Shown here piece after piece: positions 43,314-52,696 of a stretch of 64,000 nt of DNA. Origin of the DNA: Gemmatimonadota bacterium (lineage in GTDB: Bacteria; Gemmatimonadota; Gemmatimonadetes; Gemmatimonadales; GWC2-71-9); the NCBI GenBank assembly GCA_016874005.1, contig VGVQ01000009.1, forward strand, positions 1 to 64,000, written 5' to 3'. Position 1 is the first letter of the stretch. Each line of letters starts with the position of its first letter. The position numbers and the translations under genes were made by a program. The notes beneath the pieces were generated by a model that was not told where the DNA came from, ran no database searches, and saw only the letters and a list, made by a program, of their open reading frames with translations.

Positions 43314-46156
43314 CGCATCACGGGCGGGGCCGCCGGGGGAAGGCGGATTTCACGGCCCCAAAGCGAGCCCTTGGTGTCGACCACGAGGTTGCCTAACGGG
43401 AAGAAACCGTCCTCCAGCGGCCACGGCAGCCTTCCGAGCGGCACGGTGAGGCTCCGGGCGGCTCCCGGCTCGAGCGCGAACTCGCCGCCCGTGTTGAGAT
43501 CGACCAGCACCGGCGTGTCGGCGTAGGCCCGGATGGTCAGGTCGGCATCCCATGCCAATGTCGAGCCCGGATCGGCCAGGCCGGGGGTCAACACCACCGA
43601 GAGATCCCGGTCAGTCATCCCCTCCGGGACGTCGAAGGTCGCCCGGCCCCGGTGATAGTTGAGCGGCTCCGTCACCAGAATGCGACCCCGCGAGTCGACC
43701 AGGGACATCCCCAGGTCGGTAAACGACGGCCACCGCTCGGGCGCTAGCACCAGGTCGATCGCCAGGCGCCGGCTCCAGGCCGGCAGCCGAAAGGGGATCC
43801 GTCGAGTCGCCCCACCCCGATGCCCGAAGGTCACTACCCGCTCGGCCCCAACCAGGCCAAACATGACCGTCCCGGTGACCGGGGCCCGGGTCGCATTGGC
43901 GACGGCGATCCGGACCGAATCGCCCGCCACCCGACTGGCCCTGAGCGTGACGGGGCTGTGCGACACCTCGACGGTGGCGTTGGCCGAGAGGGCCGGCGGG
44001 GCACTCGCGATGGCCTCGTAATAGCCGGCGACCACATCGCGACCGTCGACCTCGAAGACCGCGGCGTTTTCTCCTGAACCAGCCGGCGTCCCGTTGTCGA
44101 CCGGCCCCGGTTGGCCGCCCGGGTCGTGGAGGAACGCCAGGACCCGCTCGTTCCGGCCGTTGGTGGCAATACGGACCCGAAACGGACGGCCCGAATCGGC
44201 GGCAAAGAACATCCGCAACGCCGCGGCCGGGGCGAGTTGCCGCCGGATCGAACTGGTGCTGTCGACGACTGGGTGGACCCGGATCAAGGTGAGCGGGAGC
44301 CGGAAGAGCGGACCGATCGTGGTGTCGGTGGCCCATCCGGTGAACGTGGCGGTCGTCAGGCCCGGGCCGGTCAGGCCCCCGTAGCTCACCCTGACCGCGA
44401 CAAAGGTCCGAGGCGGAGTCAACTGCACCTGAGCCGGGACGGTCACGAAGCCGACGTCCGAAACCAGCCGAACGGGTCCGCCTAACGCTCCCTCGACGGT
44501 CAGCGCCACGGTCGTGTCGCGGCCCGCGGCCGAGGAGATGCGAAGCACCCCGCCAGCCGGCACCTGGCCGAGCCGGGCCCGGACCAACGCCACGGCGGGG
44601 AGCCGGCGCACCAACCGGTCCGCCGCGACGAGGTCGAGGAGCCCAGCTCCCTGATCGACCCGGATCGCCCCGGCGAGCGGCCGAGCGGTGGCCACCATCG
44701 CCTGTTTCAATTGGGCCGCCGAGACCGACCGGCGCTCCTGCTTGGCGGCGGAAAGGATGAGCGCGGCGGCGCCGGCGACATGGGGCGAAGCCATGCTGGT
44801 CCCGTTCTTGGTCTCCTGGCCGATGTCCCACCGGGGGACGGTCGAGTAGGCGATGCCGGGCGCCACCAGATCCGGCTTGGCCAGCTCACCGCCACGGGAA
44901 CTGAAGAAGGCCATGACGTCACCGTTGGTGCCGCCCACGTAGGCCGGGGGGAGCGTCGCCCCGACCGAAATGACCCGATCGGCCGACCCTGGAAATCCGA
45001 TCGTCGACAGGCCGGGTCCATCGTTACCCGCGCTGGTGACGAAGACGACGTCGGGGTTGGCGGCGAGGACGGAATCGAGAATGGCATCGATCCGGGCCGC
45101 GCCTTCCCGCTCGTTGCCGACCCCGAAGCTCATGTTGAGCACGAGGGGGAGGCCGCGCGCCCCGGCGAGCTTAATGGCGTAGTCGATCGCCCGGACCATG
45201 CTGCCGGTGACGGAGATCCCACCGTGGGCGTTGTTCGCGATCTTGAGGCCGAGGAGCCAGGACCCGGGCGCGACGCCGTCGAACCCGCGGACGCCATAGA
45301 GGTCGGCCCCGGCGGCGATTCCGGCGACGTGGGTTCCGTGACCGCTGGTGTCGAAGAAGAGATCGAGGGTCGGCGCCGCATCGGTCCCACCGAAATTCGC
45401 CGCCACCGTCAGGGGCGTCGGGCGCCCGGCAACGGTCCAACCAAAGGTTTCGCGGCCGACCAGGAAGTCGTGGATCGGTCGCTCATTCGCGAGGGAGCGA
45501 TCGCCGTCCGTGTCGGTCAAGACGACCCAGCCATCGGGGGCCCGGGTCACGACGATCGGCATGACGTCGGCGTCGTCGCCATCTCCGTTGAGGTCGCTTC
45601 CTGGCATCTCGCCGAGGGGGCGCTCCGCGAAAGTGCCGCCGAAGGCGAGGCCGGTCGCGTTGAGAGCGAGCACCCGGGTCAGGCCGGTGAGGCGAATCCC
45701 ATTGACGACCGCGGTGTCGCCGCGGAGGGTGAGCGGCGTCAGGGCCACCGCCCCTTCCCCGGAAAAGTCGCGGAGGTCGACCAGCTTGCGGTCGCCGGTT
45801 GTCGTCGTCGACAGCCCGGCCACTCCGGCATCGATCCCGCTGTCGAGGATCCCGATCAGGACGCCGCGACCGTCGGCCGTCGGGTTTGCCTGTCGGAACG
45901 CCCACGCGGTGGTCGACGCGAGCGGCATCAGACCACGGCGGTACGCCTCGCTGGGGGCGAGCGATGGCGCCGGCGGCGGCGGCGGGGGGGGAGGCACCTC
46001 GGCGGCGGGCGGCGGCTCCCGGACGGGGTCCATCGTCGGAACGCCGGTGGCAACCGGCGTTCCGGCGCACCCCGCCAGCACGGCCAGCATGGCGAGGCTG
46101 GCCGGCAGCACGGTATCAGCCACGATCGAGGGGCGGAAGGACGAAGGCGCCGACAT
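43310..46156 (-). CDS. Large S8 subtilisin-like peptidase, lipoprotein
   Basis: 948 residues from ATG 46156. The signal sequence ends in a lipobox with Cys30 (LAVLAGC), followed by a Pro-rich linker (residues 48-65). The catalytic triad is Asp105 (GILDSGID), His273 (SGHGTHVAG) and Ser454 (GTSMASPHVAG), with oxyanion Asn378. The wide gap between Asp and His (about 168 residues) and long beta-rich C-terminal region after 480 recall tripeptidyl-peptidase II-like S8 enzymes. Membrane-tethered, facing the periplasm or surface. The start overlaps the end of the carboxyltransferase gene by 41 bases. Octamer copies at 43391-43398 and 44480-44487 encode Leu-Gly. Confidence 0.92.
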   Translation of the reverse strand: MSAPSSFRPSIVADTVLPASLAMLAVLAGCAGTPVATGVPTMDPVREPPPAAEVPPPPPPPPAPSLAPSEAYRRGLMPLASTTAWAFRQANPTADGRGVLIGILDSGIDAGVAGLSTTTTGDRKLVDLRDFSGEGAVALTPLTLRGDTAVVNGIRLTGLTRVLALNATGLAFGGTFAERPLGEMPGSDLNGDGDDADVMPIVVTRAPDGWVVLTDTDGDRSLANERPIHDFLVGRETFGWTVAGRPTPLTVAANFGGTDAAPTLDLFFDTSGHGTHVAGIAAGADLYGVRGFDGVAPGSWLLGLKIANNAHGGISVTGSMVRAIDYAIKLAGARGLPLVLNMSFGVGNEREGAARIDAILDSVLAANPDVVFVTSAGNDGPGLSTIGFPGSADRVISVGATLPPAYVGGTNGDVMAFFSSRGGELAKPDLVAPGIAYSTVPRWDIGQETKNGTSMASPHVAGAAALILSAAKQERRSVSAAQLKQAMVATARPLAGAIRVDQGAGLLDLVAADRLVRRLPAVALVRARLGQVPAGGVLRISSAAGRDTTVALTVEGALGGPVRLVSDVGFVTVPAQVQLTPPRTFVAVRVSYGGLTGPGLTTATFTGWATDTTIGPLFRLPLTLIRVHPVVDSTSSIRRQLAPAAALRMFFAADSGRPFRVRIATNGRNERVLAFLHDPGGQPGPVDNGTPAGSGENAAVFEVDGRDVVAGYYEAIASAPPALSANATVEVSHSPVTLRASRVAGDSVRIAVANATRAPVTGTVMFGLVGAERVVTFGHRGGATRRIPFRLPAWSRRLAIDLVLAPERWPSFTDLGMSLVDSRGRILVTEPLNYHRGRATFDVPEGMTDRDLSVVLTPGLADPGSTLAWDADLTIRAYADTPVLVDLNTGGEFALEPGAARSLTVPLGRLPWPLEDGFFPLGNLVVDTKGSLWGREIRLPPAAPPVMR

Positions 46157-47789
46157 GGGGCCCGGGATAGTTGGCGCTGGTGCGGAGGAGAAACGCCAGG
46201 ACATCACGAGTTTCCTCCGGGGTGACGATGGCATCGACTTGGCCCCTCGCCGCGGCGTGGCGGGCGTCCAGGTCCCGATCGTAATCGGCTCGCATCTGGT
46301 CGATGGCGGCCTGGGTCTCGGGGCTCAACGGCTTGCCCTCCTTGCGGGCGGCCTCGACGGCCGGCCCGTGGACCGCCATCACGGCCGCCTCGCCCTCCAT
46401 GACTCCCATTCGGCCCGTCGGCCACGAGACGACGAAGTCCGGGTCGAAGCCCTGTCCCGCCATCGCGTAGTAACCTGCTCCCGAGGCGTGGTTCACGGTG
46501 AGGACGATTCGCGGCACCAGCGCGGTGGCCATTGCCTCCACGAAGCGGGCGCCGGCGCGGATGATGCCGGAGTGCTCGGCATCGGTCCCGACCATGAAGC
46601 CACTCACGTCCTGGACGAAGAGGATGGGCAACCGTTCGCGATTGGCCGTCTCGATGAAGAAGGCGACCTTCTCGGCGCTGTCGGTGTAGATGATGCCGCC
46701 GAAATGGGGCCGTTCGCCCGGCTTGGCCTTGATCACTCCGCGCTGATTGGCGATCACCGCGACCGGCCACCCCTCGATTCGAGCGTGTCCGCAGAGCATC
46801 TCCCCCGCCACCGCCGGTTGGAATTCGTCGAAGCGGCCTTCGTCGAGCAACGCGGCGAGGACCTGGCGCATGTCGTACGACATCCGGTGATCGTGCGGCA
46901 GGATGTCGTAGAGGTCGGTGACGGGGCGCCCGGGCTCCTTCGCCGGTTCCACCCGGTGCGGCACTCCCGGCTCGCGGGGAAGGCGGCCGAGGTACTCGCG
47001 AATCTTGGCGAGGCATTCGCCGTCGTTGGCGGCGCGGTAGTGGGCGACCGCGCTCACCTCGGTGTGGGTCCTGGCGCCACCGAGGGTCTCCCCGTCGACG
47101 GTCTGCCCGGTAGCCCCCTTGACCAAGTTGGGACCTCCCAGTCCCATGAAGCTGGTGCCGTCGACCATGTAGATCACGTCGGAAAGCGCCGGGAGGTAGG
47201 CCCCGCCGGCCACGCAGCTCCCCATGACGGCGGCGATCTGGGGCACTCGGAGGTAGCGCCGCATGATCGAGTTGTAGTAGAAGATCCGGGCGGCTCCGTA
47301 CTGGCCCGGGAACACCCCGCCTTGGTAGGGCAGGTTCACGCCGGCGCTGTCGACCAGGTAGATGATCGGAATCCGCTGGCGCATGGCGATTTCCTGGGAC
47401 CGGAGAATCTTCCCGATGGTCTCCGGCCACCACGACCCCGCCTTGACCGTGGCATCGTTGGCCACGACTACCACCTCGCGACCGGCCACCACGCCGACCC
47501 CGGTGATGACGCCGGCACCGGGGGCCTGGCCGTCGTAGCGATCGTGGGCGACCAGCAGCCCGACTTCGAACCACCCGGTGCCGGGATCGAGGAGGTGGTC
47601 GACCCGCTCTCGGGGCGACAGCTTGCCCTGGGCGTGCATCTTGGCGACCCGCTCGGCCCCACCGCCGGTCCGGAGTTTCGCGGCGAGCACCCGGTATTCG
47701 TCGCTCAACTGGCGGAGCCGGCCGCCCTCGTCCGACTGGGCGGCGGGCGAGTCCTTGCCGGGCCGCTTCGGCTTGGTCGGCGCCTTCAT
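46116..47789 (-). CDS. Acyl-CoA carboxylase carboxyltransferase (beta) subunit
   Basis: Transfers CO2 from carboxybiotin to an acyl-CoA. ATG 47789 gives 557 residues. The two crotonase-like halves show the acyl-CoA site GSCVAGGAYLPALSD with FMGLGGPNLVKGATG, and the second-half motif NHASGAGYYAMAG. Sequence details look closer to the methylcrotonyl-CoA carboxylase beta type than to classical PccB, so the substrate is uncertain. Next to methylmalonyl-CoA mutase, propionyl-CoA is attractive. No biotin-carboxylase subunit lies in the window. Coupled to DUF2277 by four bases. Confidence 0.9.
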   Translation of the reverse strand: MKAPTKPKRPGKDSPAAQSDEGGRLRQLSDEYRVLAAKLRTGGGAERVAKMHAQGKLSPRERVDHLLDPGTGWFEVGLLVAHDRYDGQAPGAGVITGVGVVAGREVVVVANDATVKAGSWWPETIGKILRSQEIAMRQRIPIIYLVDSAGVNLPYQGGVFPGQYGAARIFYYNSIMRRYLRVPQIAAVMGSCVAGGAYLPALSDVIYMVDGTSFMGLGGPNLVKGATGQTVDGETLGGARTHTEVSAVAHYRAANDGECLAKIREYLGRLPREPGVPHRVEPAKEPGRPVTDLYDILPHDHRMSYDMRQVLAALLDEGRFDEFQPAVAGEMLCGHARIEGWPVAVIANQRGVIKAKPGERPHFGGIIYTDSAEKVAFFIETANRERLPILFVQDVSGFMVGTDAEHSGIIRAGARFVEAMATALVPRIVLTVNHASGAGYYAMAGQGFDPDFVVSWPTGRMGVMEGEAAVMAVHGPAVEAARKEGKPLSPETQAAIDQMRADYDRDLDARHAAARGQVDAIVTPEETRDVLAFLLRTSANYPGPHVGAFVLPPLDRG

Positions 47790-48061
47790 GCGCCGGTCCC
47801 GAAACGGCGTGCCGACCGCAGCTTGGCCTTGGCGGCTTCCGCCTCGCGGTTCTTGGGGGGTGCGGTCGTGACCAGCCGATCGAGCAGCCTGTGAACCGAG
47901 CCGGCGACCTCGCCGACCGCCTCCTCGAACGCCGGCGCGTTGGCCGCCGACGGTTTGGCGAACCCGCTGACCTTGCGGACGAATTGGAGCGACGCGGCGC
48001 GGATCTCCGCCTCCGTCACGGGCGGATCGAAGTGGTAGAGCACCCGAATGTTGCGACACAT
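47786..48061 (-). CDS. DUF2277 family protein
   Basis: Small cytoplasmic protein, 91 residues, of unknown function. It begins MCRNIRVLYHFDPPVTEAEI and continues ASLQFVRKVSGFAKPS, close to the DUF2277 consensus. It is placed between the mutase B12 subunit and the carboxyltransferase, whose start it overlaps by four bases. That suggests a link to acyl-CoA carboxylation or B12 chemistry, but the family has no assigned role that I know. Confidence 0.88.
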   Translation of the reverse strand: MCRNIRVLYHFDPPVTEAEIRAASLQFVRKVSGFAKPSAANAPAFEEAVGEVAGSVHRLLDRLVTTAPPKNREAEAAKAKLRSARRFGTGA

Positions 48062-48087
48062 GGACGCGATTCTCCGACGGGCGGACG

Positions 48088-48513
48088 TTAGGCGACCAAG
48101 TGCCGCGCGGCCCATCCGTTGATGTACTCGATCAGGTCCGCGAGCGGGGTTCCCGGGCCGAAGAGCTTGCCGATACCCTGCCCCTCGAGCGCGGCGGCGT
48201 CTTCGGCCGGGATGATACCGCCACCGGTCAAGAGGATGTCCTGGCGGCCCTGGGCGTCGAGCAGCGCCCGAACCCGGGGGAACAGGGTCATGTGCGCCCC
48301 GCTCAGAATCGAAAGGCCGACCACGTCGACATCTTCCTGGATGGCCGCGGTGGCGATCATCTCGGGTGTCTGGTGCAGCCCGGTGTAGATCACTTCCATT
48401 CCGGCATCGCGAAGCGCCGCGGCGACCACCTTGGCGCCGCGGTCGTGACCGTCGAGGCCGGGTTTGGCAACCAAGACCCGAATCGGACGGGGAAGCGCTT
48501 TGGTCGCTGTCAT
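48088..48513 (-). CDS. Methylmalonyl-CoA mutase, cobalamin-binding subunit
   Basis: 141-residue B12-binding subunit of a split mutase. The base-off/His-on motif DGHDRG is at residues 21-26 (His23 is the lower axial cobalt ligand), with LSILSGAHM and a TGGGIIP strand completing the fold. ATG 48513 shares one base with the large-subunit stop (TGATG), which ensures equal synthesis. The stop codon is supplied by an octamer copy at 48086-48093. Confidence 0.95.
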   Translation of the reverse strand: MTATKALPRPIRVLVAKPGLDGHDRGAKVVAAALRDAGMEVIYTGLHQTPEMIATAAIQEDVDVVGLSILSGAHMTLFPRVRALLDAQGRQDILLTGGGIIPAEDAAALEGQGIGKLFGPGTPLADLIEYINGWAARHLVA

Positions 48514-50213
48514 CAGAAGAACACCGGCTCCTGGTAGGCCCCGTAGATCGACTCGAGGGCGTGGCGGATTTCGTAGAGGGTGGCGTAGGCCCGGGCGCAG
48601 TCCAGCATCGCGGGAATCACGTTCCGATCCTCGGTCGCGGCCTGGCGCAAGCTGGCGAGCGCCCGCTCGACCTGGTCGTTGTCTCGGGTGGAGCGAAGCG
48701 CCGCCAACCGGGCCCGCTGGGTGCGGTCGGCCTCCTCGCCGATCTTGAGAATCTCGAGCGGGGCGGCGGATTCGGTTTCTTCGAAGGCGTTGACCCCGAC
48801 CACCAGGCGGCGGCCGCTGTCGACCTCGTCTTGGAATCGGGACGCCGACGCGGCGATCTGACGTTGGAACCAGCCCTTTTCGATCGCGGCGACGACGCCG
48901 CCTTGGGCCTCGATTTCGGCGAAGAGGCCCTCGGCCTCCCGCTCCATCGTGTCGGTGAGGGCCTCCACGAAGTACGAGCCGCCAAGGGGATCGGCGGTGT
49001 TGGCGACCCCGGTCTCGTAGGCCAGGATCTGCTGGGTCCGAAGCGCCACCCTCACCGACTCCTCGGTCGGCAGGGCCAAGGTCTCGTCGAGGGCATTGGT
49101 ATGGAGCGACTGGGCACCGCCCAACACCGCGGCCATCGCCTGGTAAGCCACTCGGGCGACGTTGTTGAGCGGCTGCTGCGCGGTGAGACTCACGCCGGCC
49201 GTCTGGCAATGGAACCGCATCTTCCAGCTGCGTTCGTCCCGAGCCCCGTACCGGTCCCGCAGATGCCTGGCCCAGATCCGTCGTGCCGCCCGCATCTTGG
49301 CGATCTCTTCGAAGAAATCGTTGTGGACATCCCAGAAGAACGACAACCGGGGAGCGAAGCTGTCGACGGCCAGCCCTCGCGCCATGCCGTGCTCGATATA
49401 GGAGAAACCGTTGGCCAAGGTAAATGCCAACTCCTGCGCCGCCGTGGCGCCGGCTTCCCGGATGTGATACCCGGAGATCGAGATGGTGTTCCACTTCGGG
49501 GTATGCTGGCCCGCCCACTCGAACATGTCGACGATGATCTTGAGGGCGCGTTCGACCGGGTAGATCCAGGCGTGCTGGGCCTGATACTCCTTGAGCATGT
49601 CGTTTTGCACGGTGCCCTGGAGCGTCGCGACGTCGACCCCCTGCCGCTCGGCCGCGGCGACGTAGAAGCAGAACAACATGGCCGCCGGGCCGTTGATGGT
49701 CATCGAGGTCGAGACCCGGTCCAGGGGAATCCCCTCGAACAGGGTCTCCATGTCGGCCAAGCTGGAGATCGCCACGCCACACTTCCCGACCTCGCCCTCG
49801 GACCGGGGATGGTCGGAGTCATAGCCCATCAGGGTCGGGAAGTCGAACGCCACCGAGAGCCCCGTCTGACCGTGCTCTAACAGAAACTTATACCTGGCGT
49901 TGGTGTCGTGGGCGGTTCCGAATCCGGCGAACTGCCGCATCGTCCAGAGCTTGCCGCGGTACATCGTCGGATGGATCCCGCGGGTGTAGGGGAACCGGCC
50001 TGGAAGGAGCCCGTCGCCACCCAGCGTATCGACCAAGTCGACCGGGGTGTAGATCGGCTCGACGTTCCGGCCCGAGATCGTGGTGAAATTGCCGTCGGGC
50101 CGGATCGGCAGGCGGCCGAATTCGGCCCGCCAGGCCTCGACCTCGCGACGCAGTTCGGCAATCTCCCGCTCCCGCTCCAGCAACCGAATGGCGAGGTCGG
50201 TCTCCGATTTCAT
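48513..50213 (-). CDS. Methylmalonyl-CoA mutase, large (catalytic) subunit
   Basis: Converts methylmalonyl-CoA to succinyl-CoA by radical rearrangement with the separate B12 subunit. 566 residues from ATG 50213. The TIM-barrel substrate region contains [26 protein letters not shown] (here [14 protein letters not shown] and [11 protein letters not shown]) and MTINGPAA. Split mutases include both methylmalonyl- and isobutyryl-CoA mutases. The RQFAG and Tyr-rich substrate loop fits methylmalonyl-CoA, but the other cannot be excluded. Coupled to meaB by four bases. Confidence 0.93.
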   Translation of the reverse strand: MKSETDLAIRLLEREREIAELRREVEAWRAEFGRLPIRPDGNFTTISGRNVEPIYTPVDLVDTLGGDGLLPGRFPYTRGIHPTMYRGKLWTMRQFAGFGTAHDTNARYKFLLEHGQTGLSVAFDFPTLMGYDSDHPRSEGEVGKCGVAISSLADMETLFEGIPLDRVSTSMTINGPAAMLFCFYVAAAERQGVDVATLQGTVQNDMLKEYQAQHAWIYPVERALKIIVDMFEWAGQHTPKWNTISISGYHIREAGATAAQELAFTLANGFSYIEHGMARGLAVDSFAPRLSFFWDVHNDFFEEIAKMRAARRIWARHLRDRYGARDERSWKMRFHCQTAGVSLTAQQPLNNVARVAYQAMAAVLGGAQSLHTNALDETLALPTEESVRVALRTQQILAYETGVANTADPLGGSYFVEALTDTMEREAEGLFAEIEAQGGVVAAIEKGWFQRQIAASASRFQDEVDSGRRLVVGVNAFEETESAAPLEILKIGEEADRTQRARLAALRSTRDNDQVERALASLRQAATEDRNVIPAMLDCARAYATLYEIRHALESIYGAYQEPVFF

Positions 50214-51250
50214 AGCCGCGCTCCTTCCCGCAAACTGGTGACGACGTCGGCCGCGACCTCGTAGGGACTGACGGCCCCGGCCAGCATCTCTTCGACCCGA
50301 TCGCCGATCCACCGATCGGCCGGCGATTCGCTCCACACCCAGCGCTGCAGCATCCGGCCCACGACCTCCCGGGTCCGTTCCACGACCCGACGGCGGCGGC
50401 GCTCCCCCAACTCCCCGGAGGCTTCTCCGGCCTGGTGATGCCGCTCGATCGCCTCGACGATCGAGGGAACGCCATCGCCGTCGAGGGCCTTGGCAAGCAA
50501 CACCGGTGGCTCCCACCCAGCCGATGCCTCCGGAGGCGGGCTCCCCTGGCCACCGGCTTTCGCGAGGCTGACCCCGTGATGGGCCCTGATCCGCCGATAG
50601 GCGTTGCCCCGGCGGATCCCGAGAGTCACCTCGATTTCCTGCTGCAACTTCTCTGCCCCGGGCCGGTCCGCCTTGTTGACGACGAAGATATCCGCGACCT
50701 CCATCACACCCGACTTGAGCGTCTGGATCCCATCCCCTGATTCGGGCACCAGGACCAATACCGTGGTATCGGCCATCTTCGCGACATCGAGCTCAGACTG
50801 GCCGACCCCGACCGTTTCGATCAGGATCCGGTCGAATCCGGCGGCATCGAGGACGTCGCACACTTCTCTGGTCGTGGTGGCCAAGCCACCGAGCGAGCCG
50901 CGCGTCGCCATCGAGCGGATGAAGACGCCCGGATCCAGCGAGACGGCCTCCATCCGAATCCGGTCGCCGAGGAGCGCCCCCCCGGTAAACGGGCTGGTCG
51001 GGTCCACCGCCACGATCGCCACCGTCAGTCCGCGCCGCCGGTACTCCGCGGCGACCCGGTGGGTGAGCGTCGACTTCCCTGCTCCCGGGGGGCCGGTGAC
51101 CCCGATTCGGCGGGCCCGCCCGAGTCTCGGATGGCATCCGGCCAGCAAGCGCTCAAACCCCGGCCGACCGTTCTCGACAACCGAGATCGCCCGGGCCAGC
51201 ACGGCCGGCCGGTCGACCCGCAGCTCGGCGAGGACGGTATCGATTTGCAT
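50210..51250 (-). CDS. meaB: Methylmalonyl-CoA mutase-associated GTPase MeaB
   Basis: G3E-family GTPase that loads and protects B12 mutase. Walker [12 protein letters not shown], switch residues in [19 protein letters not shown], the ETVGVGQSE motif and the guanine-binding NKAD are present. ATG 51250 gives 346 residues; GTG 51268 would add six. Its place directly before the mutase subunits confirms the role. The 93-base gap upstream has an extended -10-like TGATATCAC but no -35, so the promoter is unclear. No cobalamin riboswitch is apparent. Confidence 0.95.
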   Translation of the reverse strand: MQIDTVLAELRVDRPAVLARAISVVENGRPGFERLLAGCHPRLGRARRIGVTGPPGAGKSTLTHRVAAEYRRRGLTVAIVAVDPTSPFTGGALLGDRIRMEAVSLDPGVFIRSMATRGSLGGLATTTREVCDVLDAAGFDRILIETVGVGQSELDVAKMADTTVLVLVPESGDGIQTLKSGVMEVADIFVVNKADRPGAEKLQQEIEVTLGIRRGNAYRRIRAHHGVSLAKAGGQGSPPPEASAGWEPPVLLAKALDGDGVPSIVEAIERHHQAGEASGELGERRRRRVVERTREVVGRMLQRWVWSESPADRWIGDRVEEMLAGAVSPYEVAADVVTSLREGARL

Positions 51251-51343
51251 CCTTGGGAAAGGTGCCACCTCAGGTGATATCAGGCAAGTTGCGACAAGGA
51301 TTGGGGTTACGCTGCGGGGCCCAGGCAGGGCTCCGGCTGGTTT

Positions 51344-52696
51344 TCACAGCAGGAGCCAGCTTGCCAGACCGAGCAGCAAAGCGAAGCCACACATGTCGGT
51401 GAGGGCGGTCACGAACACCGACGAGGCGATCGCGGGGTCAATCCCGAATCGCTGCAACAACAGCGGCACGAAGGAACCGAGGGTACCAGCAACCAGGAGG
51501 TTGCCGGCCATCGCCATGAACACGACGGCGCCGAGCCAGGGCGTTTGGCCGGTCGCCGACGCCACGGCCAGCGCCGCTCCACCGGCCAAGAGACCGATCA
51601 CCAACCCGTTGGCCATCCCGACCAGCATTTCCTTCCCCACCACCTCGCGGAATTCGGCCGGGCTGATTTGGCCCAGGGACAGTCGTCTGATCGTCACGGC
51701 CAGGGCCTGGGTGCCGGTATTCCCGCCGAGTCCACCCACGATCGGCATGAAGATGGCCAAGGTCCAGATTCGGTCGAGGGTGCCCTGGAGCATCCAGACG
51801 ACCAACGCGCCCCCCGCGGCCGTTCCGAGGTTCACCAGGAGCCAGCGGAGGCGACTCCTGGTGGCCACTCGCCACTCCGCCCCGAGGTTCTCGTCCGCGG
51901 AAACGCCGCCGAATTTGAGGAGGTCCTCGGTGGCCTCGGCTTCGACCACATCGGTGACGTCGTCGAAGGTGATTCGCCCCAAGAGCCGCTGGTCGCGATC
52001 GATCACGGGAATCGCCGACACGTTGTACCGCGCCATCAGGCGGGCGACCTCCTCCTGATCCATCTCGGGCGGAACCGTCGCGTCGAGTTCCTCCATGACC
52101 TCACGGACCGACCGGTCGGGAGGCGCCAGGACGAGTCGCTTGAAGCTCATCACGCCCGTCAGGCGTCGATCGGCGTCGACCACGTACGCTTCGGAGAAGT
52201 CCTCGACCTGGTCAGCTTGGCGCCGAACGGCATCGAGCGCCTCGGCGACGCTCTCGCTGACCGAGACCGTCACGACGTGGGCGGTCATCAGGCCGCCGGC
52301 CGATTCCGGATCGTACTGGAGGAGTTCTTCGACGTCTTCCCGCTGCTCGGGGTCCTCGAGCTTCGAGAGGATCAGTCGTTGCTCTTCGGGTTCCAGTTCG
52401 CCGAGCAGGTCCGCCGCGTCGTCGTCTGGCAGCCCTTCGACGATCTCGGCGGCTTCTTCTGGCTCGAGGGCGGCGAGGGTTTCCTCGGGGTGCTCTTCCT
52501 GGGGCAGTTCCCACAGGGCTTGGCCCGACAGCGAGGGCGGCAAGAGCTTGACGATCTCGACCCGCTCGAACTCGTCGGCCTCCGCCAGCACGTCGGCCAA
52601 GTCCGCCGGGACGAGTTCTTCGGCGCGACTCAGGAACTCCGCGATGCGCCCCGCGCGCACCAACGCGATGAGTTCGTGAGCCTCGCGGGAACTCAT
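51344..52696 (-). CDS. mgtE: Magnesium transporter MgtE
   Basis: Homodimeric Mg channel of the inner membrane. Residues 1-130 form the superhelical MgtE N domain rich in E and D (Mg sensing), residues 135-255 the two CBS domains, a plug helix follows, and five membrane helices fill residues 285-450, with GGLGGNTGTQALA in the pore region. 450 residues is standard. The start ATG overlaps the stop of a CBS/CorC gene, so it belongs to the cation-homeostasis cluster. Confidence 0.95.
   Translation of the reverse strand: MSSREAHELIALVRAGRIAEFLSRAEELVPADLADVLAEADEFERVEIVKLLPPSLSGQALWELPQEEHPEETLAALEPEEAAEIVEGLPDDDAADLLGELEPEEQRLILSKLEDPEQREDVEELLQYDPESAGGLMTAHVVTVSVSESVAEALDAVRRQADQVEDFSEAYVVDADRRLTGVMSFKRLVLAPPDRSVREVMEELDATVPPEMDQEEVARLMARYNVSAIPVIDRDQRLLGRITFDDVTDVVEAEATEDLLKFGGVSADENLGAEWRVATRSRLRWLLVNLGTAAGGALVVWMLQGTLDRIWTLAIFMPIVGGLGGNTGTQALAVTIRRLSLGQISPAEFREVVGKEMLVGMANGLVIGLLAGGAALAVASATGQTPWLGAVVFMAMAGNLLVAGTLGSFVPLLLQRFGIDPAIASSVFVTALTDMCGFALLLGLASWLLL

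Noticed and set aside
46010-46036. Proline-coding GC-rich run in the S8 gene as a repeat element
   Set aside because: It is the Pro-rich linker after the lipobox, common in lipoproteins, not a mobile or regulatory repeat.
45348-47894. 848-codon plus-strand frame
   Set aside because: Antisense of the S8 peptidase and the carboxyltransferase, both with intact catalytic motifs. Low-complexity Arg/Pro/Ser product.
51251-51343. Cobalamin riboswitch before meaB and the B12 mutase
   Set aside because: The gap is only 93 bases and I find no B12-box or the needed stems.
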